Notes under the pieces: generated by a model
Database searches by the model: none
What the model saw: the letters and a program-made list of their open reading frames with translations, nothing else
Told to the model about the DNA's origin: nothing
Assembly: GCA_021797795.1 (NCBI GenBank)
Contig: JAJZZB010000010.1
Coordinates: 1 to 46,631 of the forward strand
Source: Actinomycetes bacterium
Lineage (GTDB): Bacteria > Actinomycetota > Acidimicrobiia > Acidimicrobiales > Bog-793
Length of the DNA stretch: 46,631 bases
Reading direction: 5' to 3'
Shown: positions 33,173 to 40,940 of the stretch, piece after piece
Position numbering within the stretch: the first letter of the stretch is position 1
How the letters are laid out: each line of letters starts with the position of its first letter
Program-made: the position numbers and the translations under genes

Positions 33173-34614
33173 GAGCCGCCGCCTCCCTTCGCCCGCGGCC
33201 TGGCCGGCCGCCCGTGTGCAGCCGCGTGCCGTGCCACCCGGCTCTCGAGGACCTCGGCGAAGCCGTCTTCGAGCGAGCGCGTCATGAGCGGGGTGTCCGT
33301 CACCGCCGCCGGATCCATGTTCACCCCGACGCAGACGCGCTCGAGGTGGGAGACGAGGGCGACGTTGAGGGCGGCGCCGCTCGGCGGGGCGAAGGCGTAC
33401 TGGCCGACGAGCTTCGCGCCGGCGAGGTAGTAGGGGACAGCAAGACCGGGAACGTTGGTCGCGACGAAGTCGACGTTCTTCAGCAGCGAACCGAAGACTC
33501 GGCTGACGGCCTCGGTCGGGAGCGCGTTCAGCAGGCGCGCCAGGCCGTCGCTCAGCCCGAGGGCGGGGCTCGCCCGCCAGCTGCGGATGATGGTCGAGAT
33601 CGCCTGGACGGCGAGGGCGGGGCTCTCGCCCGAGGCGAGCACCGGAACGACGAAGCGGACGGGGGTGAAGCGGTTCTGCTCGAGCGGGTCTCCGGGGCGG
33701 CGGATGCTGACCGGGAGCGTCATGCGCAGCCTCGAGACGCTGGCGCCCTGCGTCTCGAGGTAACGCCGCAACCCGGCGACCACCGCTGCCACGAAGGCGT
33801 CGTTGAGGGAGCCTCCGGCGTGATGGGCAGCCTGGCGGAGCCGGTCGAGGTCGGTGTCGAATGCCGCGAATCGCAGCCTGGTGCTCCGCCCGAGCATGAG
33901 GGGCGAGAGCGGTGCGCCGCTCGGGGCGAGGAGCCGGGCCGCCCATCGCGCGGTGTCGAGGAGCTCGCGGGTCGAGCGCACGGGCGTGGTGCCGGCCCGT
34001 ATGACGGCCCGGACGAGGTCGGCATCGAGGGCGGCGGCGGCCCGTGCAGCGGCGATGGTGCGGCGGAGCGGCCGGCCGTTGCTGGGGGCGTGGAGCTCCC
34101 CTCGTCCCCGCACGGCGGCGACGAGGTCGGCGGCGTCCCGCGAGGCATCGAGCATCTGCAGGGCGAGCTGCATACCGCCGAGCCCGTCGGTGACCGCGTG
34201 GTGGAACTTCTCGACCAGGGCGGCCTGGCCACCGGACAGCCCGCTCACGAGGGTGAACTCCCACAGCGGGCGGGTGTGGTCGAATCCCTTCATCGCTTCC
34301 CGGGCGGCGAAGTCGAGGACGGCGTCGAGGCCCGGCTCGCCGGGGAGCGACAGCTGGCGGAGGTGGTAGTCCAGGTCGAACTCGTCGGCCGGAGACCAGT
34401 GTGGCGACCCGACCGGCCAGATGGGCTCCGCCACGACCTGGCGGAGGCGGGAGATCGTGTCGGCTGCCGCGCCCGTGCGATGCCGCAGCCGACTCCAGTC
34501 CGGGGTGCGGTCGAGCAGCGTGACGGCCGTGATCGTCGAGCGCAGCACGGCGTCGCGCTCGATGCGCCAGAGGATCGAGTCAGCGGGTTGCATTGGCGCG
34601 GCCTGCCCGGTCAT
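33169..34614 (-). CDS. WS/DGAT-family acyltransferase, third paralogue
   Basis: A 481-residue, more divergent WS/DGAT protein. The N terminus PADSILWRIERDAVLRSTI differs from the LDAxFLxxE form. The catalytic motif is KFHHAVTDGLGGM (HHxxxDG) near residue 135. Later blocks are GGSLNDAFVAAVVAGLRRYL, NRFTPVRFVVPVL, VDFVATNVPGLAVPYYLAGA and GAALNVALVSHLERV. It heads the three-gene operon ending with the acyl-CoA synthetase. The ATG at 34614 and another at 34593 (MQPADSIL) are both reasonable; neither has a strong ribosome site. Its different N terminus suggests another acyl acceptor, which is inference. Confidence 0.88.
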   Translation of the reverse strand: MTGQAAPMQPADSILWRIERDAVLRSTITAVTLLDRTPDWSRLRHRTGAAADTISRLRQVVAEPIWPVGSPHWSPADEFDLDYHLRQLSLPGEPGLDAVLDFAAREAMKGFDHTRPLWEFTLVSGLSGGQAALVEKFHHAVTDGLGGMQLALQMLDASRDAADLVAAVRGRGELHAPSNGRPLRRTIAAARAAAALDADLVRAVIRAGTTPVRSTRELLDTARWAARLLAPSGAPLSPLMLGRSTRLRFAAFDTDLDRLRQAAHHAGGSLNDAFVAAVVAGLRRYLETQGASVSRLRMTLPVSIRRPGDPLEQNRFTPVRFVVPVLASGESPALAVQAISTIIRSWRASPALGLSDGLARLLNALPTEAVSRVFGSLLKNVDFVATNVPGLAVPYYLAGAKLVGQYAFAPPSGAALNVALVSHLERVCVGVNMDPAAVTDTPLMTRSLEDGFAEVLESRVARHAAAHGRPARPRAKGGGGS

Positions 34615-35859
34615 GCGGCCTGCCGGGTGGTGCCCGTCTCCCGGGGAGCGCCCGGGGCGGAAAGTCGGCGCCGCCCCGCCGCGGCGAGGCCGGCGCGCTC
34701 GCAGGACGTGACGGGTTTCATCGGGAGCGTCCCCGCGGACCACTGCACCGGCAGGCCGTCGAGCCTCGCCGGCTGGCGCCGGGCGCCGAGGGGCACGAAG
34801 ACAGGTCGTGACGGTCTCGGGATCGAAGACGCGCCGGCCGCTGCGTCGGGTCCGAGGGCGACGTCGTAGCTGCCGGTGACAGTCCCGGGCTCGCCGGGGC
34901 GAGCGTGGGGGACCGGTCGCTCGAGACGCTCGCCATGGTCCGCCTGTCGGGGGTGCAACGGGTGTGCTCGCCGACCGACCGGCCGCCGAAGCTGAGCGAG
35001 GGCACGGCCAGCCGGCTCCCCAGCCCGGCGCCCACCCGCAGAAGGCCACCGGCGGCGACCGGCGAGATCCTGCTCGCTCACGTCCGTCCTCCTCTCCGAC
35101 GCCGTCCTCGCTACCCCGCCGGAGCGCGTCGTGTCGCTGGTCTTGCGGCCCATGCTCGACCGCCCTCGCCGGTGTGCCCAGGGCCGAAGGACCCGAGCTC
35201 GAGGGGAGGACGGCGTGCTGCACGCCGGATGACCGGGCTCGTGGGCCACCTCGGGCGCCTGTCGACCTCCGGGCTCTTCTCGCTCGACGGCGGGAGGCCA
35301 AGGTCTGTCTCGTCGTTGCGACGCGGAGGTGCTCGTCGTCGACGCCTCCCGTGTCCCCGACGAGATCGCCGCGGCCCCGGGAGACCGGCGGTGGTCGCCG
35401 GCGTCGCCACCGACGGCCACAGCGAACGCGTGCACGCGGCCGTCCCCCTCGCCCGGGAGCCTCGGACTGCCGTGCACCGGCTCGCCCCGCTCACGTCTGC
35501 TCGTCCTGGCGGAGCGGGCGAGGGTGCTCACCGGTCAGGGCGGGGAGATGACGATCAGCGAGGAGGCGGGCGCGTCTCGAGGAGCGGGCGGCGAGCAGTG
35601 CGAGTCGGACCCGCCTCCAGGAGTCGCTCGGGCCGGGCTCGGACTGACCGGTGTCGATCTCGACTTCGATCGTCACCTGTGCGAGCTTCATCTCCGCCGC
35701 TTTGTGTCGAGGGTGGCGGCATCAGGCCGTCGCTCTCGCCTGGCGAAGGCCGAAGGTCATCAAGCCCGGCACGCCGTTGACACGGCGGGTCGTCGGCGCA
35801 ACGATGGTCGGACGCCAGAACAGACCGGCACCGGGGGGCAGGCTGGGGGGCCGAACGAG
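34615..35859. other. About 1.2 kb without an intact gene
   Basis: ORF-track entries on both strands here have no recognisable domain. Short protein-like pieces appear in changing plus-strand frames (DAVLATPPERVVSLVLRPML near 35100, AEVLVVDASRVPDEIAAAPG near 35320, VVAGVATDGHSERVHAAVP near 35390), which suggests a frameshifted, decayed gene. I cannot name the family. Promoters for the WS/DGAT operon and for the SpoIIE phosphatase should lie at its two ends. Confidence 0.45.
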
Positions 35860-37593
35860 GTGTCGTCCAAGGACCAGTTGGCGACAGTGCGCCGGATCGC
35901 CGGCCTGCTGGCCGCCGCCGACGGCGCCGCCGAGGTGGCCGGGGCGATGGTGCGTATCGGCTGCGATCTGCTCGGAGCCTCCGCCGCCGCGGTCGGCGTT
36001 CTCGACGGGGCAGGCAGGATGCGCGCGCTGGCGGCGGCCGGCCCCTCGCCCACCTCGGCCCCGCCCTCCTGGCCGGGGCTGGCGGCGGGCGGGGGCAACC
36101 CGCTCGACGAGGCGCTCGCCACCGGCGTCCCGTTCGTGTGGCCCCCCCCGGCTGACAAGGACGCGACGACGGACCAGGTCCTCTCCGGCGAGCAGCCCTC
36201 CTGGGTGGTGCTCCCCCTCGTCACGAGAAGGAGCGTGACCGGCGTGCTGTCGCTCGGCTATCGGGTGCCGCAGGCGATCCCGCCCGAGCGGCGGGCGCTG
36301 CTCGAGGTCGTCGGCCACCTGTGCGCCGCCTCCCTCGATGCCGCGGTCGTCCTCGCGGCCGAGCTGCAGGAGCGGGAGATCCTCGCTCTGCTCGGCGAGG
36401 GGACGCGGCTGATGGTGAGCGAGATCGACCCGGACGAGATCGTCTCTCGTCTCGCCACCCTGGCGGTCCCGCGGCTCGCGCCGTGGTGCGCGGTGTACGT
36501 CCTCGAGGGCGAGGAGCTGCGCCGGGTCGCCCTTGCGGTCAGCGAGGAGAACCCGGTCGCGACGACCCTCCGCTCGTTCTCGCGCGTGCCGGTGGCGGCA
36601 GCCTCGCCCCTGGCGGTCGCCTACCGCAGCGCCGAGGTGCAGGTGATCACCCGCATCACCGCCGAGATCGCCGCCGCCTATCCGACTCTCGAGCCGGAGT
36701 CCCTGTTCGGCGCCGCCGAGCAGGGGCCCTGGTCGGCCCTCGCCGTCCCTGTGAAGGCGGCAGGGAGCGTCGTCGGGGTGATGAGCCTCGTGTCGGACCG
36801 CTGGCGGGACGGTCCGGGACCGGCCCTTCTCCACGCGGCGGAGGGGCTCGCCGCCAGAGCCGGGATCGCCCTCGCCAACGCCGGCCGGTTCCGGGCCGAG
36901 CAGCGGATCGCCGAGCTGCTCACGAGGGCGCTGCTGCCGACTGAGGAGGTGCGGTTGGACGACTTCGAGACGGCCGCGCGCTACCTCCCGGCGGGAAGCC
37001 CCGTCGCCGGGGACTGGTTCGAGCTGCTCTCCATCGGTGGGGGACGCTTCCTCGTCGGCGTCGGTGACTCGGCCGGCCACGGCATCGAGGCGGCATCGCT
37101 CATGGCCGAGCTGCGCAGCGCCGCCCGGGCCTTCGCCGTCGGCGGGTACGGTCCGAGCGAGCTTCTCTGCGGGCTCGACCTGTTGATGGCGACGACCTCG
37201 TCCGACGCCTTCGCGACCGCCCTCTACGGCATCCTCGACGCGGCGACCGGCACGGTGACATGGTCGTCGGCGGGCCATCTGTCGCCCCTCGCCTTCGGTC
37301 CAGGCGGCGCCGGCTACCTGCCGACCCGCCGGGCGCCGCCGCTCGGGTGCAGGTCGGGCGGTGACCTCGGGGAGGACGTCGTCGTCCTGGCGCCCGGTTC
37401 GGGCCTCGTGCTGTTCACCGACGGCGTCGTCGAGCGCCGACGAGGGGAGATCGACCTGCAGCTCGAGGCACTGCGCGCCCTTGTCGAGCAGGAGTGGGAC
37501 GAGGCCGCCGACGTGCTGGCGGACGCCATCATCGGCCAGCTGTGCGAGGTCCCCGAGGACGACTGCTGCCTCGTGGTCCTGAAGCGGCTCTGA
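35860..37593 (+). CDS. GAF-domain PP2C/SpoIIE-type serine phosphatase
   Basis: A 577-residue regulatory phosphatase. Residues 1-165 form a GAF domain (MVRIGCDLLGASAAAVGVLD), residues 170-340 a second (EILALLGEGTRLMVSEIDPD), and the rest is a SpoIIE-type PP2C domain. Metal-site motifs: AGDWFELL (canonical GDWYD), GDSAGHGIEAASLMAEL, LFTDGVVERR and PEDDCCLVVL. Such proteins usually dephosphorylate anti-sigma-factor antagonists in stress pathways, but no antagonist or kinase lies nearby. GTG 35860 is chosen because the GAF homology begins there and the extra 177 residues of the ORF-track start are low in complexity. Confidence 0.87.
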   Translation: MSSKDQLATVRRIAGLLAAADGAAEVAGAMVRIGCDLLGASAAAVGVLDGAGRMRALAAAGPSPTSAPPSWPGLAAGGGNPLDEALATGVPFVWPPPADKDATTDQVLSGEQPSWVVLPLVTRRSVTGVLSLGYRVPQAIPPERRALLEVVGHLCAASLDAAVVLAAELQEREILALLGEGTRLMVSEIDPDEIVSRLATLAVPRLAPWCAVYVLEGEELRRVALAVSEENPVATTLRSFSRVPVAAASPLAVAYRSAEVQVITRITAEIAAAYPTLEPESLFGAAEQGPWSALAVPVKAAGSVVGVMSLVSDRWRDGPGPALLHAAEGLAARAGIALANAGRFRAEQRIAELLTRALLPTEEVRLDDFETAARYLPAGSPVAGDWFELLSIGGGRFLVGVGDSAGHGIEAASLMAELRSAARAFAVGGYGPSELLCGLDLLMATTSSDAFATALYGILDAATGTVTWSSAGHLSPLAFGPGGAGYLPTRRAPPLGCRSGGDLGEDVVVLAPGSGLVLFTDGVVERRRGEIDLQLEALRALVEQEWDEAADVLADAIIGQLCEVPEDDCCLVVLKRL

Positions 37594-38063
37594 CGCCCGG
37601 CTGAGCCCGCCCGGAAGGCGCCCGCTCGTGGGCCCCGGGCGGAACAGGCTCCCGGCCGGACGCGCCGGCTCGCACCGGCATCGGACGACTCGGGTGATGT
37701 CAGCCCCCGGGGCGGGGCCTGCTTGGCTCGGTGATAGGGCTGCCGGCATGTCGGACGCCAGGTGGCCCCGACGAGGAGGCCTGACGGCGGACAGGGGCCG
37801 GTACCGGGCTGGCGACGCAACCGCCGGCTGGACACAGCCCGCCCGGCACGACGGCGGGCTCGGGTGGATCGAGATGGAGGCCGACCGTCTTCGCCGAGGC
37901 GCTCCGCCGGCCGCTCCTCGAGGGTTCGGCCATCGCCTGGAGGGAGGTCTCTACGCCCCGGCCCGGGCAGCGGCCGGCCGGTGAGCCGGTCGAGGAGAGG
38001 TGCCGGCCGGCCTGAGCAGTCTCGGGGAGGAACTCGCCGGGGCGACCGCGCGAGGATCGCTCC
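37594..38063. other. Intergenic stretch of 470 bases
   Basis: No supported gene on either strand. Open frames here are rich in Arg, Pro and Gly and carry no domain. It separates the SpoIIE phosphatase from the inositol-monophosphatase-family gene, which starts at a GTG with little of a ribosome site. No strong hairpin noticed. Confidence 0.5.
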
Positions 38064-38918
38064 GTGAGCCGACCGGTGCCCGACCTCGTCGCACGGGTTG
38101 AGGAGGCCGTCCGCGAGGTGAGCGGCTCGCTGCTCGAGCCGCGGGCCGGTGCCCTTTCGGCCGGCGAGGTACGGGCGAAGTCGCCGGGCGAGATCGTGAC
38201 CGTCGCCGACCTCGAGGCGGAGGCCGCGCTCGGGTCTCGGCTGGCGGCGCTCTGGCCCGGGACGCCGGTCGTCGGCGAGGAGGCCTCGGCGGGCGAGCCC
38301 TCGTTGCTGGACGCGCTGCGGTCCGAGCGGGCGTGGCTCCTCGACCCGCTGGACGGCACCACCAACTTCGTCGCCGGCGAGGGGGACTGGGCCGTCATGG
38401 TCGCGCTGGTGAGGGAGGGTCTCCCGGTGGCCTCGTGGATCTGGCTCGCCACGCGCCGGCAGATGTACGTCGCCGAGCGCGGCCAGGGTGCCACCCGGGA
38501 CGGGCTCCGCCTCCACCGTCCGCCACCGGGACGGTCCGCCGCCGAGCTTCGCGGGAGGGTCCTCACGGGCTTCGTCGATCCCGAGACGGCGGCCGAGTTG
38601 GCGGCCAATGGGCAGCGCTTCGGCCACGTCGGCCCCGGGAGCAGGTGCGCCGGCGCGGACTACCCGGCAGTTGCCGAGGGCGGTGAGGACTTCGTCTTCT
38701 ACTGGCGGACCCTTGCCTGGGACCACGCGCCCGGAGCGCTGCTCGTCGAGGAGGTCGGAGGTGCCGCCCGCCGCCTCGACGGCAGTCGCTACTGCCCGGG
38801 CGACGCTGTGCAGGGTCTGCTCGTGGCCGCCGACGAGACCAGTTGGGAGGTCACCCGCGAAGCTCTGTTCGCGCCCCGGTCCGGGCCACCGGCGGGCGCA
38901 TCCGGGCAGCCGCCGTAA
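38064..38918 (+). CDS. Inositol monophosphatase family protein
   Basis: A 284-residue Mg-dependent phosphatase. The metal-binding signature is complete: PVVGEEAS near residue 73, WLLDPLDGTTNFVAGEGDW near residue 91, and LAWDHAPGALLVEEVGG near residue 219. Substrates in the family include inositol phosphates, PAP and histidinol phosphate; they cannot be separated here. The segment CAGADYPAVAEGGEDFVFYW matches the usual LDLAYVAAG-like region. Start is GTG; the C-terminal 15 residues are disordered. It stands alone between an empty stretch and a small convergent gene. Confidence 0.9.
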   Translation: MSRPVPDLVARVEEAVREVSGSLLEPRAGALSAGEVRAKSPGEIVTVADLEAEAALGSRLAALWPGTPVVGEEASAGEPSLLDALRSERAWLLDPLDGTTNFVAGEGDWAVMVALVREGLPVASWIWLATRRQMYVAERGQGATRDGLRLHRPPPGRSAAELRGRVLTGFVDPETAAELAANGQRFGHVGPGSRCAGADYPAVAEGGEDFVFYWRTLAWDHAPGALLVEEVGGAARRLDGSRYCPGDAVQGLLVAADETSWEVTREALFAPRSGPPAGASGQPP

Positions 38919-38986
38919 CCGGCGGAGGCGAGCCGTCCGGGACGGCGCCTGTGCCGGCCCGTCTCGTCGTCGGCGGCCGGCTGGGC

Positions 38987-39175
38987 TCAGGACGCGGCAG
39001 GCGAGCCTCGGCGCAGGGCGTCCGCCACCTCGGACAGGCGCTGCCGGCGCTCGACCAGGCTGATCCTGAAACGGGCGTTGTCGGTGTCGGCGATCTCGTG
39101 GCTGAGTTCGCCGAGCGCTCCCTCGATCAAGCTGGAGAGCTCCCGCGCCTGTTCCTCGGTGAGCGACACGTCCAT
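38987..39175 (-). CDS. Small conserved helical protein of unknown function
   Basis: A 62-residue acidic protein (MDVSLTEEQARELSSLIEGA, then GELSHEIADTDNARFRISLV and ERRQRLSEVADALR) predicted as two or three helices. The SHEIADTDN-ARFR pattern is one I associate with small conserved actinobacterial hypothetical proteins often near stress genes. GAGGAG lies 8 bases before the ATG, which supports it as real despite its size. It is divergent from the DUF1918 gene, sharing a 132-base promoter region that holds an AAGGG-N9-CCCTT dyad. Confidence 0.7.
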   Translation of the reverse strand: MDVSLTEEQARELSSLIEGALGELSHEIADTDNARFRISLVERRQRLSEVADALRRGSPAAS

Positions 39176-39241
39176 CGTTTCGCTCCTCTCTTCCGAACCG
39201 GACGGTACCGCCGGGGAGGCGTCGGGGTGCGACGGCGCAAA

Positions 39242-39260
39242 AGGGGACTTTCAGCCCTTC
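39242..39260. promoter_or_regulatory. AAGGG-N9-CCCTT dyad in a divergent promoter
   Basis: AAGGGGACTTTCAGCCCTT (39242-39260) lies between the 62-residue gene and the DUF1918 gene. GGGACTTT followed by GCCC resembles the left half and spacing of the DosR/DevR box of mycobacteria (GGGACTWWAGTCCC), though the right half is imperfect. It may control both small genes. Confidence 0.35.
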
Positions 39261-39307
39261 CGGGCGCCCCGCGCCTCTGGCAGAAGGGAGGAGACGAGAG
39301 GAGAGCC

Positions 39308-39520
39308 ATGTTCGCGTCATCAGGCGACCGCTTGGTCGTAAAGGGGCATCACGTCGGCGAGACCGACCGGGACTGCGAGATCCTCGAGGTGCACTCCGCC
39401 GATGGTGGGCCGCCCTATCTCGTCCGCTGGTCGGACGACGGTCACGAGGGACTCTTCTTCCCAGGAAGCGACGCCGTCATCGAGCACTACCCGGCCGGGG
39501 CCGAGGCGCGTCACGGCTGA
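39308..39520 (+). CDS. DUF1918 domain protein
   Basis: A 70-residue DUF1918 protein with an SH3-like pattern: GDRLVVKGHHVGETDRDCEI, then LEVHSADGGPPYLVRWSDDG and HEGLFFPGSDAVIEHY. The domain fills the whole protein. Its role is unknown; these proteins are common in actinobacteria and often respond to stress. The ATG at 39308 is preceded by a GGAGAG ribosome site. The ORF-track start (38843) is in frame by chance. The 3' part overlaps the possible start of the L,D-transpeptidase gene in another frame. Confidence 0.88.
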   Translation: MFASSGDRLVVKGHHVGETDRDCEILEVHSADGGPPYLVRWSDDGHEGLFFPGSDAVIEHYPAGAEARHG

Positions 39521-40412
39521 GAGGGCCCGGCCGGCCGCTCAGCCGGACGCGCCCCTGCCACAGGCTCGGCGGCCCGGCTGGAGACGGAAGGCTCGCCCGC
39601 TCCCGGCGGTGGGTGCGGCCCTGCTGGCCGTCTCTTTCACCGTGGCCGCCTGCGGACAAGGCGGCGCGGTGACGGCGACGGCACCGCAGCGCAGTCTCCC
39701 GGCGCCCACCGCGCCACCGCCCACGGCTCCGACCACCACGACCGGCCCACCGGTGACCGGCCCACCGACGACCACCAGCTCGAGCGCTCCGACCACGACC
39801 GTCGCACCCGAGCTGGCCGGGACGCTCTCGATCGGTTCGGTCGGGCCGGCGGTGCTCGCCCTCCAAGAGCGGCTCTCGGCGCTCCGGTACTGGGTCGGGA
39901 CCCCCGACGGGCGCTTCGGCGACGCGACCGAGCAGGCGGTCTACGCGCTCCAGAAAGTCGCCGGGCTGATCACCGACGGCGTCGTCGGGCCGGCCACCAC
40001 CGCCGCCCTCGCCGCCGGCGTCGTCGCCCGACCCCGCTCGGAGAGCGGCTCGGGGGTGCAGGTCGACCTCTCCCGGGGCGTCCTCATGGCCGTCCGGGAC
40101 GGGACCCTCGTCGCGGCCCTCAACGTCTCGACGGGCGGCGGCTACGTCTACTACGACCATGGCGTGGCGTCGGTCGCCGTCACGCCGATCGGCCACTTCC
40201 GGGTCCTGCGGGAGGTCGACGGCCTCGTCGTGAGCTCCCTCGGCGAACTCTGGAGGCCGAAGTACTTCTATTCGGGCTACGCAGTGCACGGCGAGTCCTA
40301 CGTGCCGCCGGAGCCGGTGTCCCACGGCTGCGTGCGGGTCAGCTCCGAGGCGATGGACTGGATCTGGGGGAGGGGGCTGATGCCCGTCGGCTCGAGCGTG
40401 TGGATCTACTGA
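39402..40412 (+). CDS. L,D-transpeptidase lipoprotein with peptidoglycan-binding domain
   Basis: A cell-wall cross-linking enzyme. A basic n-region (RRPGWRRKARP) and hydrophobic core end in the lipobox VAAC near residue 84. A Thr/Pro-rich linker follows. The peptidoglycan-binding domain (GPAVLALQERLSALRYWVG, DGVVGPATTAALAAG) occupies about 145-210. The YkuD catalytic domain ends in YAVHGESYV and PVSHGCVRVSSEAMDW, with the catalytic His and Cys. The start is uncertain: the only ATG before the signal peptide is at 39402, inside the DUF1918 gene, giving an unusually long N terminus. A GTG at 39609 would cut off the basic n-region, so an alternative such as CTG near 39550 is possible. Confidence 0.85.
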   Translation: MVGRPISSAGRTTVTRDSSSQEATPSSSTTRPGPRRVTAERARPAAQPDAPLPQARRPGWRRKARPLPAVGAALLAVSFTVAACGQGGAVTATAPQRSLPAPTAPPPTAPTTTTGPPVTGPPTTTSSSAPTTTVAPELAGTLSIGSVGPAVLALQERLSALRYWVGTPDGRFGDATEQAVYALQKVAGLITDGVVGPATTAALAAGVVARPRSESGSGVQVDLSRGVLMAVRDGTLVAALNVSTGGGYVYYDHGVASVAVTPIGHFRVLREVDGLVVSSLGELWRPKYFYSGYAVHGESYVPPEPVSHGCVRVSSEAMDWIWGRGLMPVGSSVWIY

Positions 40413-40454
40413 GCCCGGAGCGGGAGGGGCGTCCCGGGGGACAAGGAGGAGAGC

Positions 40455-40940
40455 GTGGAAGGCTTCCTGGACTATGGATACGACGACGGATCCCGCGATG
40501 CCGTCGGCCGGGCGCGCGACGAGCTGCTCGCCTCGCCGGTGACGCGCGTCATGACGGCGCCGGCGGAATTCGCCGACCCGGAGCTCACCTTGCGGGAGAC
40601 GGCCGGCGCCATGGTCGCCCGCGGGCTCGGTTCGCTCATCCTGCTGCGGGGCGACGGCCCCTCGGCGATCGTCACCGAGCGCGACGTCGTGGCGGCCATC
40701 GCGGACGGGGTGAACCCCGAGCTCGCCTGGGCGGCCGACGTCGCCTCGGACGAGGTCCTCGCCCTCGAGTCCACCGATACGGTGCAGGAGGCCATCGAGG
40801 AGATGGCGATGCACGGCGTGCACCACCTGCCGGTCCGCCGTGACGGCACGGTCATCGGGGTTGTGAGCGTGAGCGACCTCGTCGTGGCGCTGACGACCGA
40901 GAGCCTCGCCCAGCCTTCCCCGCGGGCGGCGGGGGAGTGA
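40455..40940 (+). CDS. Two-CBS-domain protein
   Basis: A 161-residue protein made of a CBS pair. CBS1: VTRVMTAPAEFADPELTLRE, AMVARGLGSLILL, AIVTERDVVAAI. CBS2: VASDEVLALESTDTVQEAIE, EMAMHGVHHLPVRRDGTVIG and VVSVSDLVVAL. Such pairs bind adenine nucleotides and sense energy state, or regulate a partner. AAGGAGG lies just before the GTG start. It follows the L,D-transpeptidase by 42 bases. Its last 89 bases overlap the convergent MFS gene. Confidence 0.88.
   Translation: MEGFLDYGYDDGSRDAVGRARDELLASPVTRVMTAPAEFADPELTLRETAGAMVARGLGSLILLRGDGPSAIVTERDVVAAIADGVNPELAWAADVASDEVLALESTDTVQEAIEEMAMHGVHHLPVRRDGTVIGVVSVSDLVVALTTESLAQPSPRAAGE

Noticed and set aside
35722-37749. 675-residue minus-strand ORF
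   Set aside because: Shadow of the SpoIIE phosphatase gene; no domain in its translation.
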